From positions 1-64,000 of the forward strand of contig NZ_JTJC03000002.1 in NCBI RefSeq assembly GCF_000817735.3: DNA of 64,000 bases, given 5' to 3'. Positions 36,987 to 46,344 of the stretch are shown here, piece by piece. Numbering within the stretch: the first letter of the stretch is position 1; each line of letters starts with the position of its first letter. Origin of the DNA: Scytonema millei VB511283 (GTDB lineage: Bacteria; Cyanobacteriota; Cyanobacteriia; Cyanobacteriales; Chroococcidiopsidaceae). Made by a program: the position numbers and the translations under genes. The notes below the pieces were generated by a model that saw only the letters and a program-made list of their open reading frames with translations, was not told where the DNA came from and did no database searches.

Positions 36987-37598
36987 ATGAAAAAGCCTCA
37001 AACAGTTGAAAGTTTGGAAAATCTCGGTCGCATTCGCTTGTCAAAGAACTTCTTTTTTAGAGATTTTTTATATAGCGAAGTTGCTAACTTCTACGGAAAA
37101 TCAAATATTCCCGATAATCCCGATCTGGCTATTGAAGCAGGTAAACGTTTATGTGAAGAATTGCTCGAACCATTACAAGCAACTTTTGGTAGGATTACCA
37201 TTCGGTCGGGTTACAGATCGAAAGAACTTAATCTATTCTGTAACGAGAAAGGACATAATTGCGGTAAGGACAATGCGGCTAGCCATACATGGGATGAGTT
37301 ATACGAAGGCAAAATGGGAGCAATGACTTGTATAGTCGTAAATTGGTATTCAGATCGTTACGAACAAACTGGTGATTTTCGACCTCTAGCATGGTGGATT
37401 CACGACCATTTACCGTATTCCTCGATGTATTTTTTTCCTAAACTTTGTGCTTTTAATCTTGGTTGGTACGAACAACCATCAAGAAGAATTGATAGTTATA
37501 TTTCACCTAAAGGTTGTCTGACTAAACCAGGGATGGATAATCATACAGGCGACTATAGTAAGTGGTATAAAGATTTTCCCAAATTAATATCTATATAA
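36987..37598 (+). CDS. Peptidase M15A-like protein, possibly inactive
   Basis: 203 residues. The segment TIRSGYRSKELNLF and AASHTWD resemble the SGYRS..N and S.H core of M15A D-Ala-D-Ala carboxypeptidase-like proteins, which need His-Asp-His zinc ligands. Here the Asp expected seven residues after the His is a Glu, and the late His block reads FNLGWYEQP, so zinc binding is uncertain. Five or six Cys residues are unusual. No signal peptide is seen. It is also similar to phage-type proteins of this fold. Convergent with ccaA. Confidence 0.6.
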   Translation: MKKPQTVESLENLGRIRLSKNFFFRDFLYSEVANFYGKSNIPDNPDLAIEAGKRLCEELLEPLQATFGRITIRSGYRSKELNLFCNEKGHNCGKDNAASHTWDELYEGKMGAMTCIVVNWYSDRYEQTGDFRPLAWWIHDHLPYSSMYFFPKLCAFNLGWYEQPSRRIDSYISPKGCLTKPGMDNHTGDYSKWYKDFPKLISI

Positions 37599-37619
37599 GG
37601 TGGGCAATGCCCACCCTAC
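37599..37619. terminator. Palindrome between convergent genes
   Basis: AGGTGGGCAATGCCCACCCT fills the gap between the M15-like stop and the ccaA stop, where it could end both transcripts. The same palindrome is near 25730 and 36857. Confidence 0.6.
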
Positions 37620-37620
37620 G

Positions 37621-38457
37621 TTATTTCCTACCATTAGATCCCCGATAAATCCGCTCTGCTTGTTCCGGTGGTAGCCATGATATAGATGAAGATCCTTGTA
37701 AACCTCCATTATCTGCACTACTAACAACTTCATAGTGCTGGCGATGGGGGAAATCGCAGGCGATGGGAGGAGGAGGAGCATTACTAACTGTAAACTCGCC
37801 TGCGACCGGTCCATCTAGAGGATCGTATTCGCCAAGTTGGGATTGAGGATGGACGTAGGAGTGGCTGTCTGGGTCATATGCCAAAACTTCCCCAGTTTCG
37901 AGGTGATAGATCCAACCGTAAATTTTCAGCTTCCCTTGATATAGTTTGGAGTGAACTACAGGATAGGTTCTGAGATTTTCGATCTGAGTTAAAACATTTT
38001 CCGCGATCGCAATTTCTAATAATTCTTCTGTGTTATAGGACTTATAGTTTTCCTTTACCAGTCGCCTAGTGGCTTCAGCATGTTTCAGCCAATCGTGAAC
38101 TAACGGCATTTCTTCTTTCAGCGTGTCTAGATGCAGCAACCCTTTCATTGCGCCGCAATGGGAGTGTCCGCAGACCACAATTTGCTCGATTCCCAAGGCA
38201 TGAATTGCATATTCTACCGCTGCGCCTTCGCCACCATTGGCTGCCCCATAGGGTGGGATAATATTTCCAGCGTTGCGGATGACAAATAATTCTCCAATGT
38301 CTGTTTGGGTAATCAAGTTAGGATCGACGCGCGAATCGGAACAACTGATAAATAAAACCCTCGGTTTTTGCCCGTGGGCAAGCTGTTCAAACAGTTCCGT
38401 GTGAGTTGAAAAGTAATTGGTCTTGAACTCCCGCAGCCCTTTAAGTAGTTTCTTCAT
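37621..38457 (-). CDS. ccaA: Beta-carbonic anhydrase, carboxysomal CcaA type
   Basis: 278-residue beta-class carbonic anhydrase that interconverts bicarbonate and CO2, in beta-carboxysomes of cyanobacteria. Zinc ligands Cys39, His98 and Cys101 and the Asp41-Arg43 dyad are in place (SCSDSR and CGHSHCGAM). The protein extends ~75 residues past the core, as in Synechocystis CcaA (about 274 residues), where the tail binds CcmM. The ccm genes are not near, so localisation is inferred from the tail. Confidence 0.92.
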   Translation of the reverse strand: MKKLLKGLREFKTNYFSTHTELFEQLAHGQKPRVLFISCSDSRVDPNLITQTDIGELFVIRNAGNIIPPYGAANGGEGAAVEYAIHALGIEQIVVCGHSHCGAMKGLLHLDTLKEEMPLVHDWLKHAEATRRLVKENYKSYNTEELLEIAIAENVLTQIENLRTYPVVHSKLYQGKLKIYGWIYHLETGEVLAYDPDSHSYVHPQSQLGEYDPLDGPVAGEFTVSNAPPPPIACDFPHRQHYEVVSSADNGGLQGSSSISWLPPEQAERIYRGSNGRK

Positions 38458-38717
38458 AACTCCATGCCCTTGCTATTTCCCTGTTCGATCGCCTCACCGC
38501 AGCAGAACCGCGATCGCTCTAATTGGTGTAAATCTTCTGACTTTATGAGTCTACCGAAAGCATTATCAGAAAGAAAGTCATCTTATACATAAATCACAAA
38601 ATATCTATGCGAATTTCACTAGGTAGACATCAAGAAATTTTATACTGAGTTGCGAAACAGCGAAGCAACTTTTTCACAACTTCACGCGATCGCGAGAGTC
38701 AAATAATTCTGCTAAAA

Positions 38718-39104
38718 CTAGACTTGAGCTAATAATAAATCGTCGTAGCGGCGTACTTCTTGTAACTGATTGCGATCGCCTACCAAAACAACTTTAGGAC
38801 AAAAGGCTTCGAGTTCTGCCGGAGTTAATTGAGCGTAGGTCATAATAATCACCCGATCGCCACTCACCCCCAATCTCGCTGCTGCACCGTTTAACTCAAT
38901 TTTTCCAGAATTTGGAGGAGCAGCGATCGCATAAGTAATTAATCTTTCACCATTATTTACGTTGACGACTTGCACTTGTTCGTAGGGTAATATCCCAGCA
39001 GCATCTAACAAAGCGCGATCGATACTGATGCTACCCACGTAGTTAAGATTTGCCCCTGTTAAAGTGCAATTGTGGATTTTGGCGAGGAGAAATGTGCGTT
39101 GCAT
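38718..39104 (-). CDS. panD: Aspartate 1-decarboxylase PanD
   Basis: Makes beta-alanine from aspartate for pantothenate and CoA. 128-residue precursor of a pyruvoyl enzyme: self-cleavage at Gly24-Ser25 in NYVGSISID is expected to give the pyruvoyl group on Ser25, with Lys9 also conserved. The family length is ~126. It has the [11 protein letters not shown] and VIIMTYAQ blocks. It is 58 bases downstream of ppa on the same strand, with a palindrome between them. Confidence 0.95.
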   Translation of the reverse strand: MQRTFLLAKIHNCTLTGANLNYVGSISIDRALLDAAGILPYEQVQVVNVNNGERLITYAIAAPPNSGKIELNGAAARLGVSGDRVIIMTYAQLTPAELEAFCPKVVLVGDRNQLQEVRRYDDLLLAQV

Positions 39105-39123
39105 GGGTGAAAATTGGGTTACG

Positions 39124-39153
39124 TGTAGAGACGTTATATGTAACGTCTCTACA
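39124..39153. repeat. TGTAGAGACGTTATATGTAACGTC palindrome
   Basis: Near-perfect 30-base palindrome between ppa and panD, family of 31750 and 34123. It could separate the two transcripts. Confidence 0.8.
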
Positions 39154-39162
39154 TTTAGGAAT

Positions 39163-39705
39163 TTAAACGGTTTCCGAGTCTGACTCGCGACCTTTTTCGC
39201 TACCAGCCTTAATACACTGTTCTACTAAGGGCATGACGCGATCGACATCTTGCCAACCGCGAATTTCCGTGACCTTCTTTTCTAAATTTTTATAGCTGCG
39301 GAAGAATTCGGCAATTTCGTCTAAACGGTGAGGCGCAATATCATTGAGAGATTTGATGTTTGCGTAACGCGGGTCTTTATCGGGGACGCAGAGAATTTTT
39401 TCATCGCGATCGCCACCATCGATCATTTCTAGCATCCCGATTGGTCTGGCGGCGATGATGCAGCCTGGAAAAGTTGGTTCGTCCATTAATACCATTCCAT
39501 CCAGTGGATCGCCATCATCAGCTAAGGTATTAGGCACAAAACCGTAATCGTATGGATACTGCACTGAGGAATATAACACTCTATCTAAAGCAAAAGCTTG
39601 CAGATCCTTGTCGTATTCGTACTTATTTTTGCTGCCAGCAGCAATTTCAATCAAAACGTTAATTAAACCTGGCTTTGGTTGAGCCGGAATGCGGGATAAG
39701 TCCAC
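39163..39705 (-). CDS. ppa: Soluble inorganic pyrophosphatase
   Basis: 180-residue family I pyrophosphatase that hydrolyses PPi and drives biosynthesis. Motifs: YEYDKD, the [11 protein letters not shown] metal-binding block and the [10 protein letters not shown] segment. Starts at GTG with GGAG seven bases upstream. Length is typical for cyanobacteria. Upstream of panD on the same strand. Confidence 0.95.
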   Translation of the reverse strand: MDLSRIPAQPKPGLINVLIEIAAGSKNKYEYDKDLQAFALDRVLYSSVQYPYDYGFVPNTLADDGDPLDGMVLMDEPTFPGCIIAARPIGMLEMIDGGDRDEKILCVPDKDPRYANIKSLNDIAPHRLDEIAEFFRSYKNLEKKVTEIRGWQDVDRVMPLVEQCIKAGSEKGRESDSETV

Positions 39706-39791
39706 AATAATTCTCCAAGATGACAGCTAATAGCGATCGATGCGCGATCGCTTCACCTGTAGCATTTTAGGCTAATATGGACGGCTTGGAA

Positions 39792-39830
39792 CAGTGACCA
39801 GTGACCAGTGACCAGTTATCAGTGACCAGT
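39792..39830. repeat. CAGTGACCAGTGACCAG repeat tract
   Basis: Five AGTGACC units with one heptamer CAGTTAT unit, in the gap between the 62-aa membrane gene and ppa. Confidence 0.85.
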
Positions 39831-39886
39831 AAACAAAAAATGTGAGTGTAGTAAGCAATTTAAAATTCTCTAGCCACTAGCCACTC

Positions 39887-40075
39887 TTAGTTATCAGTCC
39901 TTTGTAGCGAATAGGAAAGGGGCTGCTCTAGCTGCACGTCATTTGACGAGTAGTGAGCGATCGCCAGTAGAGGTACGATGAGCGTCAACACCGCGATCGC
40001 CGTTCCTACAATTTCTGCCAACCTATGGGGTGATTTCTCACCAGGGCTGACAGAATTACTACTACTTGATTCCAT
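39887..40075 (-). CDS. Small tail-type single-span membrane protein
   Basis: 62 residues with one transmembrane segment ([22 protein letters not shown]) between a polar Ser-rich N-terminus and a polar C-terminus. Short proteins of this pattern are frequent in cyanobacteria and often belong to membrane complexes, but no known subunit family was recognised. Confidence 0.55.
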   Translation of the reverse strand: MESSSSNSVSPGEKSPHRLAEIVGTAIAVLTLIVPLLAIAHYSSNDVQLEQPLSYSLQRTDN

Positions 40076-40216
40076 AAAAAATGTTCAAAACCTAGCTTTG
40101 GGAGAGTTCAAAGAACTTTATACGTCGATTAGGGCAAACTTATGCTCTATCTATTTCTATTCTAACTGCTCTCCCCAGAAAGACTGTTTGCTATTCAACA
40201 ATCTCAAAACAAGGAA

Positions 40217-40699
40217 CTAGGAACTGGGGATACTCCTACTCGCAGGGATATCTCTCGTTCCCAATCCCAGCTGTTTGCACATGCGTCCCAACTCTGTTAG
40301 CTCTGTTGGGGTGAGAACGCTCATTTCTTCAACGACAGCCGCAACGTGTGTCGGAAAAATCTCGCCAATCAGTTGTTTGCCTTTTTCCGTTAGATGTACC
40401 TTGATGCAACGGCGATCTCCGACTTCTCGTTCCCGTCTTACCAGCTGCCGCTTTTCTAAATTATCGATCACTAAAGTCATGTTACCACCGCTTTTGAGCA
40501 GTTTCTCGGCTAAATCTCGCTGATGGAGAGGTCCCAGGTGATAAAGTGCTTCTAGCACCCCAAACTGACTTACGGTCAAATCTACATCGATCAAATGACG
40601 GTGAATGCGATTCGATACCGATTCTGCCGCTCGAACTAACTTGACTAACGTATCTAAGGCGAGAACCTCCTGTTGTGTGCCGAGGTGTTTTGTACCCAT
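40217..40699 (-). CDS. MarR-family transcriptional regulator
   Basis: 160 residues from the ATG at 40699 (a GTG lies four codons upstream). Winged-helix core: VSQFGVLEALYHLGPLHQRDLAEKLLKSGGNMTLVIDNLEKRQLVRRE, with a wing rich in Arg/Lys (REVGDRRCIKVHLTEKG). MarR proteins respond to phenolics, oxidants or antibiotics; nothing nearby identifies the signal or target. Divergent from the secreted 79-aa gene, which could be the target. Confidence 0.9.
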   Translation of the reverse strand: MGTKHLGTQQEVLALDTLVKLVRAAESVSNRIHRHLIDVDLTVSQFGVLEALYHLGPLHQRDLAEKLLKSGGNMTLVIDNLEKRQLVRREREVGDRRCIKVHLTEKGKQLIGEIFPTHVAAVVEEMSVLTPTELTELGRMCKQLGLGTRDIPASRSIPSS

Positions 40700-40838
40700 T
40701 AATTGTTTCACATTAAATAATTCAATATTACCTTATTCAGAACAGCTCGACTTATCGAAAAATTCGCTATTGCATCTAGCCGCCAAGCAAGTAAGATAGT
40801 GGAGAAAAATCATTTATTAGAAAATTTAGCATCTATCT

Positions 40839-41078
40839 ATGGATAGAAAAACAAAGCGTCTTACACTTCTGATTGTGTCCTGTAGCGCAGCCGGAGTGAT
40901 TTTGGGGGGTACGTCCAGCTGGGCGGAAAGTAAACAGTGTTTGCAAGCTAACAATGTCACCAGCGACTGTTTGACTCAAAATTCTGTCATGAAAACTTTA
41001 CAAGGCATGAGTACGGGATTAATTGCAGGTGCAGGTGCAGCGTTTGGCGCAGCATGGCAGTTAAGAAATGAAGATTGA
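40839..41078 (+). CDS. Small exported or membrane protein, unknown
   Basis: 79 residues. N-terminal signal-like segment (LTLLIVSCSAAGVILGGTSSWA), a short loop with two cysteines (KQCLQANNVTSDCLTQ) that could form a disulfide, and a glycine/alanine-rich second segment (GLIAGAGAAFGAAW). Probably a cyanobacterial conserved hypothetical. It lies next to a divergent MarR gene. Confidence 0.6.
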   Translation: MDRKTKRLTLLIVSCSAAGVILGGTSSWAESKQCLQANNVTSDCLTQNSVMKTLQGMSTGLIAGAGAAFGAAWQLRNED

Positions 41079-41805
41079 GCGAGAGAGGCTAGGGTTGGTT
41101 CTCAGTTGAGCTACTAACCGTTAGCTACTCGCTAACTATGAGTTCATCTTTGTCAGTAATATTACTACATATAAGCACGTCGTGCGTATTTTTAGGTGCG
41201 ATCGCAGATCTATTGCTACTATTAAAGGTTGATTTTTTATTGAGTTATTTGTTTTTGTTGCTACAAATTTGTAAGTAAAATTTTGATACGAGCTAGTTTT
41301 TTTAAAAGATTACGTAAATTTTGTATTGCAAAACACTACTTTATCAAAAGTTTTTAAAGAAACAATAAAATTTCATCTTACCTCTCAGTAAAAACTCTCT
41401 GTTCGCAATTTTCCGTGAAATCTCGATTGAGTCATAATAAAGAAATAGTTAAATTTGTATATAGATTGCTAACGCTAATAACGTTTAAATCATTCAAAAG
41501 TCTAGCTCAAACCAACAGGATTATTCAAACATATCTATCAATTTATAGGTAGATTATGTGGTAATCAATAGCCTTTTATTAATAGCTATTTGTACATTTA
41601 TTGTTCTAATTTATGTGCTTGAGCAAATCGCCGTAGTTACGCAAGTATCTTCGTAAATTTGTCATGCCAGCTTCCCACAATTTAACTTCAGGCGAAATGA
41701 CTGAAGTATAGGTTGGCTCGTGCAAATTTTTTCAGCAAATAACTTGTCTATCTGGAATTCATTTGAGATTCCATCATCAACCTAATTATTTATAGGACAC
41801 ATATT
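41079..41805. other. Long A+T-rich intergenic region upstream of the first GH16 gene
   Basis: 727 bases with no convincing frame and none of the heptamer or palindrome repeats that fill most other gaps. A weak TTCAGGCGAAATGACTGAA inverted repeat is near 41687-41706. AGGACACATATT-GTG at 41794-41808 gives the GH16 start. Probably a long promoter/leader. Confidence 0.45.
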
Positions 41806-43062
41806 GTGAAGCAATATCCTCATCTTCTTAAATATACTAAAAAAATCCTGCAAGGATTGAGCCTAATAGCTGTACTGTGCAGTCCTAGTAGTGCCTTAGC
41901 CGACCCTGTTGGCGATGGTTGGGCGCTCGTGTTCAGCGATGATTTTAATGGTACGCAACTTGACAAAAAGAAATGGAGTACTTGTTATTGGTGGGGCAAC
42001 ACTGGCTGTACGAATGGCGGTAGTGGAGACGTGCAGTGGTATCAGCCAGATGATGTGTTTGTGAACAATGGGATTCTCCGTTTGAGAGCGCAAAAACGCA
42101 AAATGAATGGCTATGAATATACCTCTGGAATGGTGTCCTCGCACGATAAGTTTGCTTTTCAGTATGGTTATGCCGAAATGCGAGCAAAAATGCCTAACGG
42201 TCGGGGTTTTTGGACAACTTTCTGGCTAGCGTCTCAACGTAGAGCTTGGCCTCCAGAAATTGATATTGCTGAGTATTTAGGTAGCGAACCCAACAAAATG
42301 CATATGACCTACCACTATTCCACTCCAACTAGCAAGCACCTAAGCTCTCCTTGGGGACATACCGGAGTTGATTATTCTGCCGACTACCATACGTATGCTG
42401 TGGAGTGGAATCCGAAAGAAATCATTTGGTATATCGATGGTATAGAACGGCGGCGCTACACGGCTACAGAACATATTTCTGCGGAAGCAATGTATGTGAT
42501 GGCAACATTTGCCCTTGGCAAGGCTTGGATTAATACCCCACCAGATGAGACAACTCCATTTCCCAGTTACTACAACGTCGATTACATCAAGGTGTGGCGA
42601 CACAAAGATAGTCCCTCAACACGCGCAGTCACGCCGATAATTTCTGAAACTGAAGGGTTAAAAGTAGCAGCTAAATTCAACGTGGCTCATGTAACGTTTT
42701 TAGGGAACGCCAAAGCAGATGCTAAGTTAAGCAATCACATGGGAACGATGCTTGACTCGAATAAAGTCGATGATTCTGTCACTTATACAGTCAACGTACC
42801 AGAAGCCAGAACTTTTAATGTCAGAGTTGGAGTCAAACGATATCACAATAGAGGCAAATTTCAACTTTCGATTGGTGGTACTAATTGCGGCGATCCTCAA
42901 GACCTCTATGCTTCATCTTCTGATTATGTAGAGCTAGATTTAGGAAACATTACCTTCGATACGTCTGGCAACAAATCGTTTAAATTCACTGTAGTGGATA
43001 AAAACGCCCAAAGTAGCAGTTATAAGCTAGCGTTTGACTACATCAAATTGACTCCAAAATAA
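41806..43062 (+). CDS. Secreted GH16 beta-glucanase with C-terminal carbohydrate-binding-like domain
   Basis: 418 residues. Starts at GTG after AGGA; the signal peptide is cleaved near ALA-DP (residue 32-33). The GH16 catalytic domain covers ~35-270 with EIDIAE (Glu151 nucleophile, Asp153, Glu156 acid/base) and the FWTTFWLAS and WYIDGIERRRY blocks. Likely an endo-beta-1,3- or 1,3-1,4-glucanase/laminarinase. Residues ~275-418 form a beta-sandwich (YTVNVPEARTFNVRVGVK...) like CBM6-type modules. Its first ~150 residues align without gaps with the GH16 at 48660-49463. Confidence 0.9.
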   Translation: MKQYPHLLKYTKKILQGLSLIAVLCSPSSALADPVGDGWALVFSDDFNGTQLDKKKWSTCYWWGNTGCTNGGSGDVQWYQPDDVFVNNGILRLRAQKRKMNGYEYTSGMVSSHDKFAFQYGYAEMRAKMPNGRGFWTTFWLASQRRAWPPEIDIAEYLGSEPNKMHMTYHYSTPTSKHLSSPWGHTGVDYSADYHTYAVEWNPKEIIWYIDGIERRRYTATEHISAEAMYVMATFALGKAWINTPPDETTPFPSYYNVDYIKVWRHKDSPSTRAVTPIISETEGLKVAAKFNVAHVTFLGNAKADAKLSNHMGTMLDSNKVDDSVTYTVNVPEARTFNVRVGVKRYHNRGKFQLSIGGTNCGDPQDLYASSSDYVELDLGNITFDTSGNKSFKFTVVDKNAQSSSYKLAFDYIKLTPK

Positions 43063-43121
43063 TCGTAGAAGTGGTGAGTGAGAACTAGAAGAAATGTCTT
43101 TTGACTAAAGTTGTAAGCTAC

Positions 43122-43151
43122 TTATAGAGGCGCGAAATATCGTGTCTCTAT
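43122..43151. repeat. TATAGAGGCGCGA / TCGTGTCTCTATA palindrome
   Basis: Imperfect 30-base palindrome between the convergent GH16 and WecG genes; distant member of the GTAGAGACG family and a possible bidirectional terminator. Confidence 0.65.
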
Positions 43152-43188
43152 ACAGCTTTCAACCAAATTCAATCAACTGCTAGTTACC

Positions 43189-43956
43189 TTACTTATAGGC
43201 TCGCTTCTCTCTGTGGGGAATTGTATATATGTTGAACTTTTGCTTAATAATTAACCAGAAGAAGGGTAGATCTTCTACCAAATATCTTTTCCACAATCTA
43301 TGAGGTTCTAACAAAAGTCTATACAACCATTCAAAGCCTACTTCGCTCATCCATTTCGGCGCTCGCTTGACATTTCCTGCTTCAAAATCAATCGTTGCAC
43401 CTATAGCCAAAAAAAAATCAATCTTAGGTAGCTTGTTTCGATACTGATAAATCCATTTTTCTTGTTTTGGCGCTCCCACTCCGATTGCTAATACTGTAGC
43501 TCCCGAGCGATTAATCATTTCAACTATTTCCGCGCATTCTAGTTCGTTACGGTCAAATCCCAAAGAGGGAGAATGAGCGGCAACTACTATATTTCTACCT
43601 ATTTTTTTATTGATCTTTTCTTGTGCCTTAGCCGCAGTTTCTTTTTGTCCACCTAGTAAGAAAATCTTGATTTTTTCATTGTTTCTGTGATAGGCACAGA
43701 AGGCAGGAAAAAAATCTGAGCCAGAGAGTTTTTCTTTAATTGGCGTACCCAAAAATCGCGAGGCATAGACCAATATTTGACTATCACATAGTTTGTAATC
43801 AGCTATCTCGTAAGCTCGCAAAAACTCGCGATCGCATTGTAACTTCATCAGATGATCTACATTAGGCGTAAACACAACCCCTGACTTTAGCTGCCTCAGT
43901 AGTTCTTTGATACTTAAATTGTCAAAATCCAAGTTTAATAGATTAACTTTCCGCAT
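43189..43956 (-). CDS. WecG/TagA/CpsF-family glycosyltransferase (GT26)
   Basis: 255-residue GT26 enzyme that adds a hexosamine to a lipid-linked sugar in surface polysaccharide assembly. Motifs: TPNVDHLMKLQ, ADYKLCDSQ, KEKLSGSDFFP, FLLGG and VLAIGVGAPKQEKWI. The APKWMSEVGFEWLYRLLLEPHRLWKRYL end is typical of the family and binds the membrane. It lies between a GH16 and a long gap. Confidence 0.92.
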   Translation of the reverse strand: MRKVNLLNLDFDNLSIKELLRQLKSGVVFTPNVDHLMKLQCDREFLRAYEIADYKLCDSQILVYASRFLGTPIKEKLSGSDFFPAFCAYHRNNEKIKIFLLGGQKETAAKAQEKINKKIGRNIVVAAHSPSLGFDRNELECAEIVEMINRSGATVLAIGVGAPKQEKWIYQYRNKLPKIDFFLAIGATIDFEAGNVKRAPKWMSEVGFEWLYRLLLEPHRLWKRYLVEDLPFFWLIIKQKFNIYTIPHREKRAYK

Positions 43957-45114
43957 TGATTTATTAGCTCCTCAATCGAGCCTTAAACTGAGACTGTCAC
44001 TTAACGATCTACTGACCAGTTACACCAACTAGTTATAGCTGTATTTACCGACATTGCCATCCAAAACATATTGAGTAGCCAGTTTATTCCTCCTATCATT
44101 CCGGTAATCATGCCATGAAATTGCCATAGTATACTATTAGGTGTGCAATCTAGTTGTCAACCCTTGGAAAAACTTTATATTTGTTTATTTAATAACACCT
44201 CAAGAGATAACAATTTCATAGAAATATGTCGCAATGCAGTAGTTTATATGTAAGTTGGTGGTATTTACGAACGTTATCAGCTTTATTTTTACTGTACTGA
44301 CGAGATAGAAGTATCAAAAGAAACAGTCTACTTTTTCTCAGCCTGAGATGCTTCAGGTACAAATTTCTAATGTCTGCTTACCATCTGAGCAGAGCGCGTT
44401 GTTCGTTGCATGTATCAGAATTGCAGTTGTACGTACTCGCTCTCACGTAAAGATTGCTGACCGACAATAGAATCGGACTTACAGTTAAAAAGGCTCCGCA
44501 GCAAGAATCGTAGCTGGGTCTTCAATTACTTAATTGTCCTTCAACTATATTTCAGTTTTATGCTAGCTACAGGTAGCGGATAATAGCGTCTTCCTCTCGA
44601 CATAGCTAGATTGCAGTATTTTGCGTAAATATTGGCATTGCCAAATACTGGAATACATAATGTGGTCTAATGAATAAAAACTGAGGCAGCAATGATGAGG
44701 GAACTTTTTTTAACCAAAAAAGTCAACGAGCATCAGGCATTAATAGATAAGATAATGTCTGTTTCATCACTCAGTAGTTTGGATCGCTGCTAAGTTTGGC
44801 ATGGAACGATTTTGAGACCAGCCATTCTGCTGAAAATTGTAAAATTCAATACATAAAGTGTTATAAGTTGGTTCTGGGGCTTGATGTTTGTTAGTATGTT
44901 CCCGAGTTAAACATCATAATAAGTGGAAATTATAGATTCTGACACTGTTGAGCAAATGCTCGATAGATTGTACGCGATCGCCACCTTAGCAAACGATGCA
45001 CGCTGTAGTATCTGCTTTTACCGTTTAAACATCCGTTCGTACCAAATATAGTTGGTGGTTCTACGATTCAGCATTCAGACAATTTAAACCTTACAGCCAC
45101 TTATATCTGAAGTC
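43957..45114. other. 1.16-kb intergenic region without a clear gene
   Basis: The longest gap in the window, A+T-rich, with few HIP1 sites and none of the heptamer/palindrome repeats. Two short frames are possible: a 36-codon hydrophobic peptide on the minus strand (44001-44111, rich in Met, Trp and Ile) and a 33-codon plus-strand frame at 44692-44793. Neither has a good ribosome-binding site. Part must be the promoter of the GT genes; the rest may be a decayed gene or a long leader. Confidence 0.5.
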
Positions 45115-46281
45115 ATGAAAATAGCTTACCTCACTACATATGATGTTCTAAATCAGGCAAAGTGGCCCAAGTACCAATCTGGTTTATGTGCAGCAGGCTA
45201 TTTCCTAGCAAGGACTCTAGAAGCACAAAACGTACAACTCGATCTCGTGGGACCTTTAGAGGCAAAAAATACGCTATCGACTAGAGTAAAACGGCGAATA
45301 TATACTTCTGTGCTGAAAAAGCAATACTATCACTGGACCGATCCTGCTGTTTTGCGCAATTATGCCAATCAAGCCATACAGAAAATGTCGCAATTCAATT
45401 CGGATGCAATCTTGTGTCCAGAAAATTCTCTGCCAATTTCATATCTTGAGTCCGATCTGCCGATAATTTTATGGTCTGATGCGACACTTTATTCACTGAT
45501 AAACTTTTATCCTTATCTCAGTAATCTCTGCCGAGAAAACTTTCATAATATTACGGCAATGGAAAAAGCAGCACTCGATCGCTGTGAGATGATGATTTAT
45601 ACCTCTGACTGGGCGGCTCAAACTGCAATTGACGCTTACGGTGTCGAACCATCAAAAGTCAGAGTCATTCCTTGGGGTGCAAATATAGAATGCGATCGCA
45701 GCCTTGATGATGTGAATCATATCGTGGAAGCGAGGGATAACAAAACTTGCAAACTGCTATTTTTCGCCGTGGAATGGTTGCGTAAGGGTGGAGATGTAGC
45801 TTTAGCAGTAGCCAAAGCATTAAATGAGGCTGGTTTACCAACAGAATTAACTGTAGTAGGATGTCATCCACCTGAGTCGGAAACCTTACCGAATTACGTT
45901 AAAGTTATTGGCTATATTAATAAATCAACAGCAGATGGTCGAACTGCGCTCGATCGAATTTTAGCTGACTCGCATTTTCTGATCCTACCTACCCGCGCCG
46001 ATTGCGCTCCTCATGTTTTAATTGAAGCTAACTCTTTTGGCGTTCCTTGTTTAACTACAAATGTAGGTGGAATTAAAACACTTGTTAACGATGATGTAAA
46101 TGGAAAAGTCTTCGACCTAGATACAGATATATCCGAGTACTGCACTTACGTAACACATTTATTCGAGCATTACGAGCGGTATAAAGCATTAGCCAATTCT
46201 TCTTTTTACGAGTATGAAATTCGGCTCAACTGGACTGTGGCAGCCAAGGAAGCAAAAAAGTTAATTATGGATTTAATATAG
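45115..46281 (+). CDS. GT4-family glycosyltransferase, copy 1
   Basis: 388 residues with a Rossmann-like N-terminal half and the GT4 (Glycos_transf_1) C-terminal half: VRVIPWGANIECDRS, LLFFAVEWLRKGGDVALAVAK, LTVVGCHPPESE. In the usual EX7E catalytic motif the first Glu is Asp (ADCAPHVLIEANSFGVP). It has a close paralogue immediately downstream, so a tandem duplication. Probably adds a sugar to surface polysaccharide. Confidence 0.88.
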   Translation: MKIAYLTTYDVLNQAKWPKYQSGLCAAGYFLARTLEAQNVQLDLVGPLEAKNTLSTRVKRRIYTSVLKKQYYHWTDPAVLRNYANQAIQKMSQFNSDAILCPENSLPISYLESDLPIILWSDATLYSLINFYPYLSNLCRENFHNITAMEKAALDRCEMMIYTSDWAAQTAIDAYGVEPSKVRVIPWGANIECDRSLDDVNHIVEARDNKTCKLLFFAVEWLRKGGDVALAVAKALNEAGLPTELTVVGCHPPESETLPNYVKVIGYINKSTADGRTALDRILADSHFLILPTRADCAPHVLIEANSFGVPCLTTNVGGIKTLVNDDVNGKVFDLDTDISEYCTYVTHLFEHYERYKALANSSFYEYEIRLNWTVAAKEAKKLIMDLI

Positions 46282-46344
46282 CAAGTCTAGTTTTTTGAGC
46301 AAGTTCTGTTATAATTTGCTAGATTTTGCTGAACTTAACTAAAT

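Noticed and set aside
44001-44111. 36-codon hydrophobic minus-strand peptide in the 1.16-kb gap
   Set aside because: No ribosome-binding site and too short to separate from chance.
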